DNA of 64,000 bases, taken from positions 48,003,001-48,067,000 of the forward strand of contig CM077594.1 of assembly GCA_039654915.1 (NCBI GenBank), given 5' to 3'. A program made the position numbers and the translations under genes. How positions within the stretch are numbered: position 1 is the stretch's first letter; each line of letters begins with the position of its first letter. The DNA comes from Aquilaria yunnanensis. Lineage: Eukaryota; Streptophyta; Magnoliopsida; Malvales; Thymelaeaceae. This document shows, in pieces, positions 1-9,570 of this stretch. Under the pieces are notes generated by a model, which worked only from the letters and a program-made list of their open reading frames with translations, ran no database searches and was not told the origin of the DNA.

Positions 1-1033
1 AACTGGGGCATTAGTCAAACCAAATGGCATAACTGTACACTCATAATGCCCATATCTGGTCTTGAATGCAGTCTTAGAAATTTCCTCCCCTTTACTCTCA
101 ACTGGAAGTATCCAGATCTCAAATCTATCTTGGAGAAGATCTTAGCTCCCTTAAGTTTATCAAATAAATTCTTAATCCTAGGGAGTGACTGCTTGTTCTT
201 GATAGTCATTGCTTTGAGCTTCTTGTAGTCAATGCATAGTCTCAATGATCCATCCTTCTTCTTCACAAAAAGCATAGGACCTCCCCATGCTGAAACACTT
301 GGCTTTATGAACCCTTTTTCAAGAAGTTTATCAAGTTGTTTCTTGAGCTCATTCATCTCTATGATAAGCATACTGTAAGGAGAAATGGATATTGGACTAG
401 CTCCGAGTTATAGCTTGATCTCAAACTTAATTTCCCTTAGTGGAGGAATGCCTTGTAGGTCTTTATTAAAGACTTCTGGAAAGTCTCTCACTACAGGTAT
501 TCTATCCACTTCCTCTTCATAGTACAATTCATTAAATGCATAACAATAATGATGCTCAAGAATCACAGGTATTTCATCTAATACCATTAGGCCCATGACA
601 TGCATTTCATACACTAATTCCTTAGAATTACTAATGCATGCACTTCACTATCGGGGAATGTGATTTCTCTCTTAGCACAATCAATTTTTATGTTGTGCAT
701 GGCAAACCAATTCATACCTAGCACTACATCATACTTAGGAATGTCCAACACTAGCAGGTTACTCATAACCTTAGCCTTTTCTACATCTAGCTCATAATCC
801 TTAGCTAGGTCATTAGTGAAAAGACATTGACTACCTGCTGTTTTCACTAATGATATCTTAGGAACGATTTCAATAAGCAATTTCATGGCATCAACAAATT
901 TCCTAGCCACTATAGATATAGATGCACCAGTATCAAACAAAACACTAACAGGCATACCTTTAAGGTAAATGTTACCTTTTAGCTCCTCCCTACTGTGATG
1001 TCTCTGGCCTCTCCACTTGGAACACTCTGCCAA
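1..1033 (-). pseudogene. A1 pol fragment: protease and start of reverse transcriptase
   Basis: On the minus strand 614-1033 encodes an aspartic protease with the active-site motif LFDTGASISIVA. The sequence 408-614 encodes the protease-RT linker ([16 protein letters not shown]), and 15-371 the fingers of a Ty3-type reverse transcriptase ([21 protein letters not shown]). The pieces lie in different frames and are separated by stops, so this is a decayed pol gene. The catalytic YxDD box, RNase H and integrase would lie left of position 1. The element would use these activities to process its polyprotein and copy its RNA inside virus-like particles. Family assignment is firm; function is lost. 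Confidence 0.85.
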
Positions 1034-2636
1034 CCCTTTTCACTAGAGGAATTGGTCTTCGATGTCCCTCCCTAGGTGCTGCCTCTCTGTGTCTTACTCT
1101 AGTAAGTCTCACCGGACCTTGGTCTTTTGACCTTCTTCCTTGCATAGGTGGGCAATCCTTGATCCCATGATCCGTTGCACCACACCTTATGCAAGCTTAG
1201 GTATCAAAATAGCAAGGTTTTTTTCCACAAAACTTCTTGCATTTAGGGCACCTTAGGCCAGGGGACTTCCTCTTAACCTTGCCCTCACCACCAAGATGGG
1301 AACTCTTGGCAATTACCATGCCTTGTGGTGGCTTTTTCTGCTTACCTCCTACCTGGCTACTTTCCCCTGGTCAACTGGGAAAATACCTAGTTTCATACTC
1401 CTCTTGCTCTACTAGTAGAGCTTTCTGCACTCTTTATAGTATGTGACTGCACCAAAACATCTTACAACCTTTTTGATGTCTAACCTTAGGCCTTTAGCAA
1501 ATCCTTTGCCTTTTATTCCTATACCTCACCAACTAATTGAATTTTTTCTCATACTCTAGGAAACTAAGGTTGTCCTACCTTAGGGCATCAAAATTCAGCT
1601 TAGTTCATATCCTTAATGGCATCACTGATGTACTCCTCTTGGAACAGCTGCGTGAACTCTGGCCAGGTCATTTCCATGTCTTCCCTTGGCCTTCTGTCCC
1701 TCTAAATAGCATATCTATCTCTGGTGGTTCTCCACCATATCTCTGGACTGCCTACCAGATTATAGGTAGCCAGTGACACTCTCTTGGTAGACCTGAGTGA
1801 CATCCTCTCAAACATTTTTTCAATGAAGATTAACCACTCCTCAGCTCTCTCTGGCCTAGCTCTTACATCAAACTGTGCAGGTCTTAGGCCTTGGAACCTC
1901 TCCAACAGTCTGACTTTATCTAGGCCTTCTAGATCCTCTGATCTATGTCTCCTAAATCTGTGAGAGCCCTCTGTATGGTGATGCTCTCTATGATCTCTGT
2001 GCCTTGTCCTGGATCTTCTTTCATGGCCTTCCTCAATCTCATTCCTAGTGGAAGAATGGTCATAGACTGAGGGATTGGTCCTAGATGCTTGACCAATCTT
2101 AGACCTTAGTCTTCTTCCTCTTGGATTTCTCCTATTTTTCATTTTCCTCCACAATGGTCTCATGATTTGTGTCCTCTATGCTTCCTAAAGGAACATATTC
2201 AGATGCGTACCTAGTATCATTTTCTGGATGTTGCTGCGCATCCTAAACTGGTTTTGCTTGTTGTTGTTCTTGAATCAGCCTTAGTAGGTTTTCATTGGTT
2301 AGAGCTAAATTCCTCTGAAGCTCTAACCAAACCTGAGGCACTTCAACGTTTGGTACCCCTAAGGCACTTCAATGTTTAGTACCCCCTCTTGCCCCTGATT
2401 CCCTCTATTTTGTCCATTTCTTTGTTGCCCAGAATCAGTAGGAGGCCTTTGGAGTGGTTCCCCTTATCTTGTGGCAACCATGTTTACTTCCTGCGTTGAT
2501 GATTCATCATAGAGCACATATAAAGATCATACGTATTTCAATGGTGCTTGACACTAGCAGCTAACCACAATGAGTTCATGTATGTAGATGCATGCAATGC
2601 AACTATATGCTATGTACATGTATAAACCATGCTCTG
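1034..2636 (-). pseudogene. A1 gag remnant with CCHC zinc knuckle
   Basis: This is decayed gag, the capsid/nucleocapsid gene. The minus strand at 1702-2163 encodes a retrotransposon-gag domain segment (RAEEWLIFIEKMFERM, then VSLATYNLVGSPEIWW). A nucleocapsid zinc knuckle of the form C-X2-C-X4-H-X4-C (CIRCGATDHGIKDC) is readable near 1155-1200. Stops and frame changes separate the pieces. The same gag is recognisable in A2 at 34262-35950. The likely N-terminal part is Arg/Ser/His-rich at 1950-2160. Confidence 0.75.
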
Positions 2637-2654
2637 ACCATGCTTTGATAACAA
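2637..2654 (-). other. A1 primer-binding site (tRNA-iMet type, mutated)
   Basis: The minus strand reads TGTTATCAAAGCATGG, a mutated form of the plant initiator-Met tRNA complement TGGTATCAGAGC. It lies just inside the 5' LTR, which begins at 2659 with TGTTACC. The better preserved A2 copy is at 35961-35973. Confidence 0.7.
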
Positions 2655-2658
2655 TACC

Positions 2659-2981
2659 TGTTACCCACAATCGGGTAGTACGGTTATGGTGGCAAAACTG
2701 TGTATTTAAACTCCTTGGATTGGTGTACTGTAGGTCATCACTACAACACCCCTAGCATACATACTCAAGTAACCCTCTTGAGTACTATGTAAATACATGC
2801 AAATTGGTCTAACCATAACACACATATTTACATTTATGCACACTATGGCAGCTAAGAAGGTAAACACTAGCACAAATCTTAGTTTTGGCTTGCACACATT
2901 AAGCATTCTTACTAGGTTCAAAAATTCCAGCCACTGCACCAACACTTACTCTAATAAACTGTATTAATCTAGCCATGTAAC
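2659..2981 (-). repeat. A1 5' LTR, first segment
   Basis: The LTR starts TGTTACC on the plus strand (it ends GGTAACA in A2). This segment continues after the D1 insertion at 15927. The duplicated target GTAAC sits at 2977-2981 and 15922-15926. Confidence 0.85.
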
Positions 2982-3219
2982 TGTTGGGTTTTGGGAAGAA
3001 TCCTAATCCATATAGGTATCTCATACCTATCAATTTTGGGTTAATCTCATTAACCAATTTGTGTCGTTTCTTCATATATGTCAATGTTCATTACGAGTTC
3101 CAGTTTCATGCAACATGAATCAATCTAATTAATCATGCCCAAAAAGCAACCGAACACATAACATCATGCGATTCAACATCAATCCCGATTTAGGGTTTCA
3201 CCAGTAGCTCTGATACCAC

Positions 3220-4508
3220 TGTTGGGTTTCGAGAGCCAAACAGCACAGTGGAATTTAACCGAAACCCTCCAGGATCTAAGTAAAACGGGGTAAACCGGGT
3301 GTTCTAAAATTTCATACCTAATTTTCGGTTGAGATCTCTCACTCAACTGTAGAGTCGAATCACAAAACTTGAACAGCTGACGTGTTCAAGCTCTCTATGG
3401 TATCCACACGAGCCTTTCGGGATCACCACACTTCCACCACGTCCCGGCATATGCGTTTCTCTTGCACTTGCAGTGCTAGCTTGCGTCCTCCAAGGAATTG
3501 CAAGAGAAGAATGCGGCTGTCCTTTTGGGAGGCTAGGGCAAGGAGACCTACAAATTTTTCACTTAAAAGTTGTATTTATAGTGAGACTCAACTTCCAGGC
3601 CTAATGGGTTTCAAAGCCCTAATCCAATTAGGATTTAATTTTGGGCTTAATAATGGCTCAACTCTTGGGCCCATTATTAATACGAAATTAAAGTGAAACC
3701 ATAACCCAAATAATTAGCCCATGCACTCTAATGATCCAAATAGGTCTATGTGTGTGACCCAATAGGCTCTTGCCATGTTGGCAATGATCATAAATCACAT
3801 TTATGATCATAAGCAATGAGCAGTGTCTAGCAACACATCATTGCTACCAAACTGACAAGATGGTCGGTGAATCGACTAAACCTTTATGATCATCACCGAT
3901 ATATGCCATTGTCCCTTTGTCCAAGATATCAAGACTAAGCACGAGACATGGAATGTGTTACTCTCGTATAGCCCAATCTTTGGTTTCTTGATTACCGAGT
4001 AGACCAACTTAAACTGATGACATTGATATCATATATCAACTCATCAGAGCATGGCCATGCATTTTCTAAGTCTTACTCTATCAGGGGGCCCGAAGATATC
4101 ACTCCCGTTACATAGGAGGGACAAATCCCATCTTGATCATACAAATCCCTCCGCATGATATGTGACATACCCAATGACCTCCTTCAAGTTCACTCAGTTA
4201 CAAGCAACAAAGGAAATTATCAAAGTATGTGACTCACATGTAGGGAACCTTGATGATCTTAGGTTGAAGGACTACATATACCAAGATCACTATGAGAATC
4301 ACTTATGACACTCATATAACGATCCATGAAGTGTTCTCATGGTGGGTCGGTCCAGCACACAAGTTCTCCAACTTGTACCCATATGTAGACTACATATCTC
4401 ATATTAGTCTCCACATATGCTAGTCATTGTGTATTATTGCAACCCACTCCACAATAATACTAGACCAGGGATGTTTAAGAATATCATTATTCTAGGGTTA
4501 CAATTATG
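3220..4508 (-). repeat. D1 5' LTR, first segment
   Basis: TGTTGGG start, continuing at 15796-15921 after B1; total about 1415 bp, the same size as the D3, D4 and D5 LTRs (1416 bp). It ends CTAATA instead of CTAACA. The minus strand carries a TATA-like TATAAATA near 3570, as in the other D LTRs. Confidence 0.9.
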
Positions 4509-5254
4509 TGATGCCCTCCAGCATCTCTGTCCAATGACATGGTGAATTCCGAGGGAGCTTCCGGGGGGGAAGGACGTCTCGCGGAGATATTCCCCAGGTG
4601 GGAAAATGCCTGAAAAGCTCAAAAAAAAGGGTTAGGAGGTCCCCGGGATGGTTTTCCGGGGAGGAGCCTCCGACGCCCAAGTTAGTACTCTGATAATGAA
4701 TAAAGTAGGCCTGCTAGAAAGGTGCGAGAGTTAGCCTACATATATTTTCAGCTATGGGTGAGGGCTGCCCAGGGAGAGGGGATGAATCCCTTGCCATATC
4801 CTTTTTCCCAATATTTATAGAAATGCCCGGCCCGTTCAGATCCTGACACGTGTTCGGCTGGATCCTTTCAGGGCGTAGGGAACAGGTAGCCGTCTTCAGG
4901 CTCCTGGTTTTGTGGCTGAGATGGGACATGGACAGCGTCAGTGTGTCAAGTCGCCGTTTCAGGCGGCGTGTGGGTTTCCTGTCAGAGGCTCCTTAAATGC
5001 TCATTAAATGCTCATGCCGTACTCCCGAAGTCCATGGCCGAGGTCATCCTTTGGTACGGACGATGCACTTCGGGCAATATGCCCGCAGTTCGGGGGAGTT
5101 CCCTGTTTCAGGTTCCGCCTTCGGGGAGATCTTCTTCAGCTTGCAACAGCTGATTCTCCGTTTCCGAAGGCGATTTGTTTCGTACCTCGGGGGCTAAAAG
5201 CTTCCTGTCATTCCGGGTTCGGGTTAGATAGAGGCTATAGCCCTTCGGCTATCA
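4509..5254 (-). repeat. B1 3' LTR
   Basis: Starts TGATGCCC and ends GGCTATCA on the plus strand. On the minus strand there is an ACACGTGT motif (4846-4853) followed by a TATA box, TATAAATA (4812-4819). The same two motifs recur in the other B LTRs. Confidence 0.93.
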
Positions 5255-5276
5255 CATGCCCTCCTTTGGAAAGCCG
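5255..5276 (-). other. B1 polypurine tract
   Basis: The minus strand reads CCAAAGGAGGGCATG immediately before the 3' LTR, the expected plus-strand DNA primer site. Confidence 0.8.
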
Positions 5277-5549
5277 AAGTGGAGACTTTGGTTTGTAGTC
5301 TTTCCGAGGATGCTCTTTGGGAGTTTTTAGGGAGCAAAACCTATGCCGAAGGTACACCTTTTGCCCGAAGATTATGGGCTGTTCGGCAATAGCCTGTCTT
5401 TTGGTGTCTTCGAGGCTACTTGCTTCTTTCTTTTTCCTTTTGCAGGTCTGTGCAGTGTCGCGTCCCATGACCAGGCGTGTCAGTTTGGAGTGGCATGTCC
5501 CAGTTTTTTAGGGGTGTCAGAAGGCGCGTCCCCCTTTTTTGTCTCGATG

Positions 5550-5700
5550 GCTGACACGTGGCACTCAGTCATTGGTAGGGATTGTGCTGTAACGTCAAGC
5601 GCGCCTTTTTAGGCGCAAAGGAGCAGTTATGGCAACGTTTCGCCTTCGCCCAGCACTTAAGACGCCGGTTCGCCTATCTCCCTTGGCCTATATATATATG
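5550..5700 (+). promoter_or_regulatory. Probable promoter of the B1 antisense gene
   Basis: Within 150 bp lie a G-box core (GACACGTGGC, 5553-5562), a reverse CCAAT box (ATTGG, 5571-5575) and a strong TATA box (5689-5699), followed by CT-rich leader-like sequence. All sit on the plus strand between the 3' LTR and the antisense gene, pointing into it, so that gene does not need the LTR promoter. Activity is inferred, not shown. Confidence 0.6.
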
Positions 5701-5928
5701 CTCACTCTATCATTTTTTCTCTTTTTGCTTTTTCTTTTGCTCTGGTTTTCCTTCTGCTTTTTGCGGCGGTTCTTTCACCTGAGCTTTTTTCCGACCACCT
5801 TTAACGACGGCGTCTTTACATACAGATTTCGGCAAGCGTTTTGGTGGGTTTTGATTTCCAGAACTTTTTTGTTCTTCTCAAAGTTTTTCCAAAGTTCGCT
5901 GTTGCCTTTTTCTGAACTTGCTTTTTAG

Positions 5929-8900
5929 CCCAAGATACCTATTCCTGAGAGTTGGCAACCTCTCTTGTCCCACCCTTGCTGCACTACTCCTAAAAAATTA
6001 GCAAGGTGGACGAAGAAATTTTTCCTTCCCTCGTACGCTGTTACGAGGTTGCCACATCCCGACCATTATAGCTTTTCAAACCATAGCAACGAGGTTACCG
6101 TTTTCCGAGCTCAGTTGAAAGCCGGTCTTCCGTACCCCCCTCCGAAGTTGATTTGCGAGTTTTGCAGATTTCATGGCATTGCCGTAAATCAACTCCCTCC
6201 GAACTCGTACTGTTTTTCAACGCCTTTCTCTGTATGTGTGGCATTTTCAAAATAAAGCCCCACTAAGTTATTTTTATGCAGTACTGATAGCCAAAGGCTA
6301 TCGCCTCTATTTGGCCGAACTCCTTGCCATAAGAATGGCCAGAAGAGACTAGCGATACCCGAGTGAAAATGAGATCATACACCTCGGGAGATAGCCGAAG
6401 AGCTCCGAGCCCGGCACGCCAGGAAACTTGAGGATACTACTAGCCCCCCGAGGTTGCAAACAGATCGCCTTCGGAAAAGAGGCACCAGCTATTGCGGGCC
6501 GAACATGATCTCCCCGAAGGCGGAACTCCCTAAAGCTGGGAACCCCCGAACTAGGTGCGTGTTTCCCGAAGAGGCATTGTCCGTACCAAAGGATGACCTC
6601 GCCCAGGGACCTCGGGAGTACGGCAGGAGCATTTAAGGAAGCATTTAAGGAAGCCTCTGACACGTCCTTTCACAGACGTCATAAAGCCGCCTCAATAGGC
6701 GCTCTGGCACGCTGACGCCATCAAAATCACATCATGGCCCATCTCAGCACAAGGCTCAAGGCAACCTGCTACCAGCTATCTGTCCCCTACGCCCAGAAAC
6801 TCAGGGAACATCCAACCGAACACGTGTCGCGATCTGAAATGGCTAGGCACTCCTATAAATACCAGGAAATAAATACTTAGCAGGAGGTTGGTTGGCAAAA
6901 GGTCTGACTCCCAGACTCTGAGAAAATCACAGGCAAGACTCTTCAGCCCTTTGTGCTACTTCCTCTGCCTTTTCTCAGCCACCACTGACTTGGGCGTCGG
7001 AGGCTCCCTCCCCGGAAAAACATTCTGGGGGCCCTCTAACCCACTTTTTCTGAGCATCTCAGGTACTCTCCCTTGGGCGCACCATCCTCCTGGCGTTCTT
7101 CCTCCTAGAAGTCCCTCCAACAGTCACCATGACTCTAAACGATGAGGCCCATGGCCATCAAGTACTACAAGCTCTATGTGGTCCCGAAGGGTGGCTTATA
7201 CTTCATGCTACCTCGGGGATCCGGGAGCAAAAAGTACATGTTCACTTTCACCACCAAGGACAGCTGGCGACGGTGGCAAAAAAAGTTTTTCTTTTTGAAG
7301 ATGGAGGAGGCCTGGTCGCATGTCCCGACTAAGTGGGCTCAGGGAAGGCTGGACGACGACATCGTAGATCCGAAGATGTTGCTGACCCCAGAGTTGGCTC
7401 CTATATTCGCGGATTTCGACCGTCGTATTCGAGCCGTCGCTGACTGGGGTCCCGAGGTCTCTTCGCGCTCTCTTTACCCGTTCCCCATTAACTGGAGGTT
7501 GATGACTGAGGTGGTCCTTCGGGAGCTCAAGGTGGTAAAGGAGCACGAGACGGACCTCGAGATGCCAGCTCCTGCCATTGCTGGGAAGGATTCCTGGTTT
7601 GTGCAACTCCTTCGGGAGGAAGTTTCTTTCGAGACCTTTTTTGAGCGTGAGTTATTTTCTAGTCTCTTTGTTATAACTTCATTTTGCACTCACATTGATG
7701 TCTTCCTTCTTTCTCAGAAACGGGCAAGGACACGGCTGCCTTCTACAAAGCCCTTTTCACCGGCCAAGCCGAGAAAGGTGATCCGACGAAGAAAGTCGTC
7801 TCCCAAATGCGTAAAACAACCGGGGCCGGTCCTTCGGCGGCAAAACGGGCGAGGAAGGCCACTCCCGAAGAGGCTATCGAGGAGCCGGGAGTTGTTGTTA
7901 TTCCTCAGCCCGAGGTTACTGCCGAGGTTCCTCCTCGCAGTCCTACTTCATCGCAGGCTCTTCTGGATGCCGTGGTGGAGTCCCCTTCTGCTGAAGAACG
8001 GCGCAGAATCAAAGGCAAGGGGGTCCCTGCCGAGGAGGTTCCGGCTGCCGAGGACGACGTGGTGGAAGTGCCTTCAGGTTCGGTTTGTGGTGCCTTTTTC
8101 CTTTTTCGGGTTCGTTGGCGTCCAGCTGCCTTAATCCAGTCTTCATGTCTTATTGCAGAGGAGTTACTCACTATGGGCTGGGTGGCCGATCATGCCCAAA
8201 GGAGAGCCCTTCGGGACGCCATCATCTCGAAGGGGAAGGTCCCAAAGGAGCCTTTTTGGACATTCACATGTCCTCCGGCGATTGTCCACAGATGGCTAAA
8301 GAGATCTCTAAAGGGATCCTTACTGAGGCCTCTTTTAGAGCCATCGCCGAGGCCCATCCGGGCGATGACTCTCTTGCTGCAAAGCTTTCCGAGCACGCCA
8401 CCCAGGTATACTTCACGCCCCATTTTCTTGAATTCTTTCTAAGTGCTTGGTTTTCTCTCTATTTTAGTGACCTTGCCTTTGCCCTTTTACAGCTACTGGG
8501 ATACGCCAGCTTTCTCAGAGTTCGGGAGGCGAGGCAGATGGCGTTCCGAACTCAGGCCTTAGGTACTTTAGAGAAAACTAGGGCCATGTGTTCGGATCTA
8601 GCTATCAAGAATTTGGAGCTGGCCAATTCTGTGGAGAAGGAAGTTTCCGCTCTTCGGGAGGAGTTAAAAGAGAAAGAGAAACTATCAAACGACTCCTCCC
8701 AGAAAATTTCTGACCTCGGCTCCCAGATAGCGGAGCTGATCTCGACAAATGAGGCGTACCAAAAAGAGAAATCCGAGGCCGAAGACCGCATGACAAAGGC
8801 ACTTGTTGAGAAGGCTGCGCTTCAAGCCGAGGTTGATGCCTTGAAGAAGGAACCGAATAAGAAGAAGATGAAGGCATTGAAGGAGGAGGTTGCTGAGCTT

Positions 8901-9176
8901 AAAAAAGACCTTGAGGACCTTGGGGTCGAGAAAGACAAATCTAACCAGATGACCAAAGTTGGTTTTCAGGACGGCTTTTGTCTTGTTCGTCACCAGGTTC
9001 TTCAAAGGTTCCCTGATCTGGACCTTTCTTTCCTGGAGGCCCTAAATATTCCCGAGGGGCCTCGGTGGTCCTGGTCCAAAATTGAACATCTGAACCTGCC
9101 ATCTTCTCTCCCTGCGCCGAAGATAGTTGAGAAGAACGCGGGAGCAGGCGGTTCTCAGGATGCCGGGAATCCTTAG
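5929..9176 (+). pseudogene. B1 antisense additional gene: Transposase_28-like N-terminus, coiled-coil C-terminus
   Basis: A spliced gene opposite to gag-pol. Exons I can support: 5929-6231, 7163-7646, 7718-8077, 8159-8405 and 8493-9176 (stop TAG). Introns 7647-7717, 8078-8158 and 8406-8492 have GT-AG ends, T-rich acceptors and matching phases. The first pair would be separated by a 50-nt intron that now also holds a solo LTR; 50 nt is short for a plant, so a deletion is possible. Exon 1 (AGLPYPPPKLICEFCRFHGI, then QLPPNSY) resembles the plant 'putative gypsy type transposon' domain (PF04195). Exon 3 is Pro/Glu/Arg-rich, and exon 5 is a Leu/Glu/Lys heptad-like coiled coil. Faults: no ATG found upstream of exon 1 (an earlier exon before the TTTTTAG at 5922-5928 is likely), a frameshift near 8250 and the LTR insertion. 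The homologous gene in B2 (62778-64000) keeps the last two intron positions. The function is unknown. Confidence 0.75.
6285..7160 (+). mobile_element. Solo B-family LTR inside the antisense gene
   Basis: An 876-bp LTR in the opposite orientation to B1 (TGATAGCC...CCATCA) with a perfect AGTAC duplication (6280-6284, 7161-7165). It has ACACGTGT (6820-6827), a TATAAATA box (6854-6861) and an ATG 32 nt before its end (7129). No internal sequence remains, so it arose by LTR-LTR recombination after insertion. The duplicated target contains the AG of the preceding intron, so the acceptor is present on both sides. Confidence 0.93.
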
Positions 9177-9570
9177 TTTTGTTTAGGGTCATTTGCCTTT
9201 TGCTTCTTCTTTTTTTTTTTTTTTTTGGTCTTCTTCTTTTGGTACTCCTTTTTTGTAAGCAGTTTCATTTTCAATGAAGAAAACTTGGCCAAGTCTTTTT
9301 GGTGAGGTCTCGGACTAGTTCGCTCCACAGACTTCGGGAAAATTCGTCTGCGCTTAATATGATGACCTTTTTCGCGAAGTTCAGCCTTTCAGCCTTTCGA
9401 GGGCTTAATCTCAAGGATTTTGTCCAAGTCTTTTTACGAGACTTCGGAAGATGACGCCTTCGCTCGTCTGGTCACCTTTGAGAAATTTGCGCCATTTATG
9501 CTTAAGGCAATTTTCTGTACTTAGAGAGAATTTTGCTAACTTGTGTAGTACAATTTTCTTTGCCGAAATC
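9177..9570. other. B1 spacer between convergent antisense gene and pol
   Basis: This stretch between two stop codons of converging genes holds a long T-run (about 9208-9227) and AT-rich sequence. I see no coding potential. It would act as 3' untranslated and polyadenylation sequence for the antisense gene. Confidence 0.5.

Noticed and set aside
7208..7606. Minus-strand frames opposite the antisense gene
   Set aside because: They are shadows of exon 2 codon usage and do not match gag-pol or any domain.
5929..9176. Antisense gene as an ordinary host gene that retrotransposons inserted around
   Set aside because: The same gene occupies the same internal position and orientation in B2, so it belongs to the element family.
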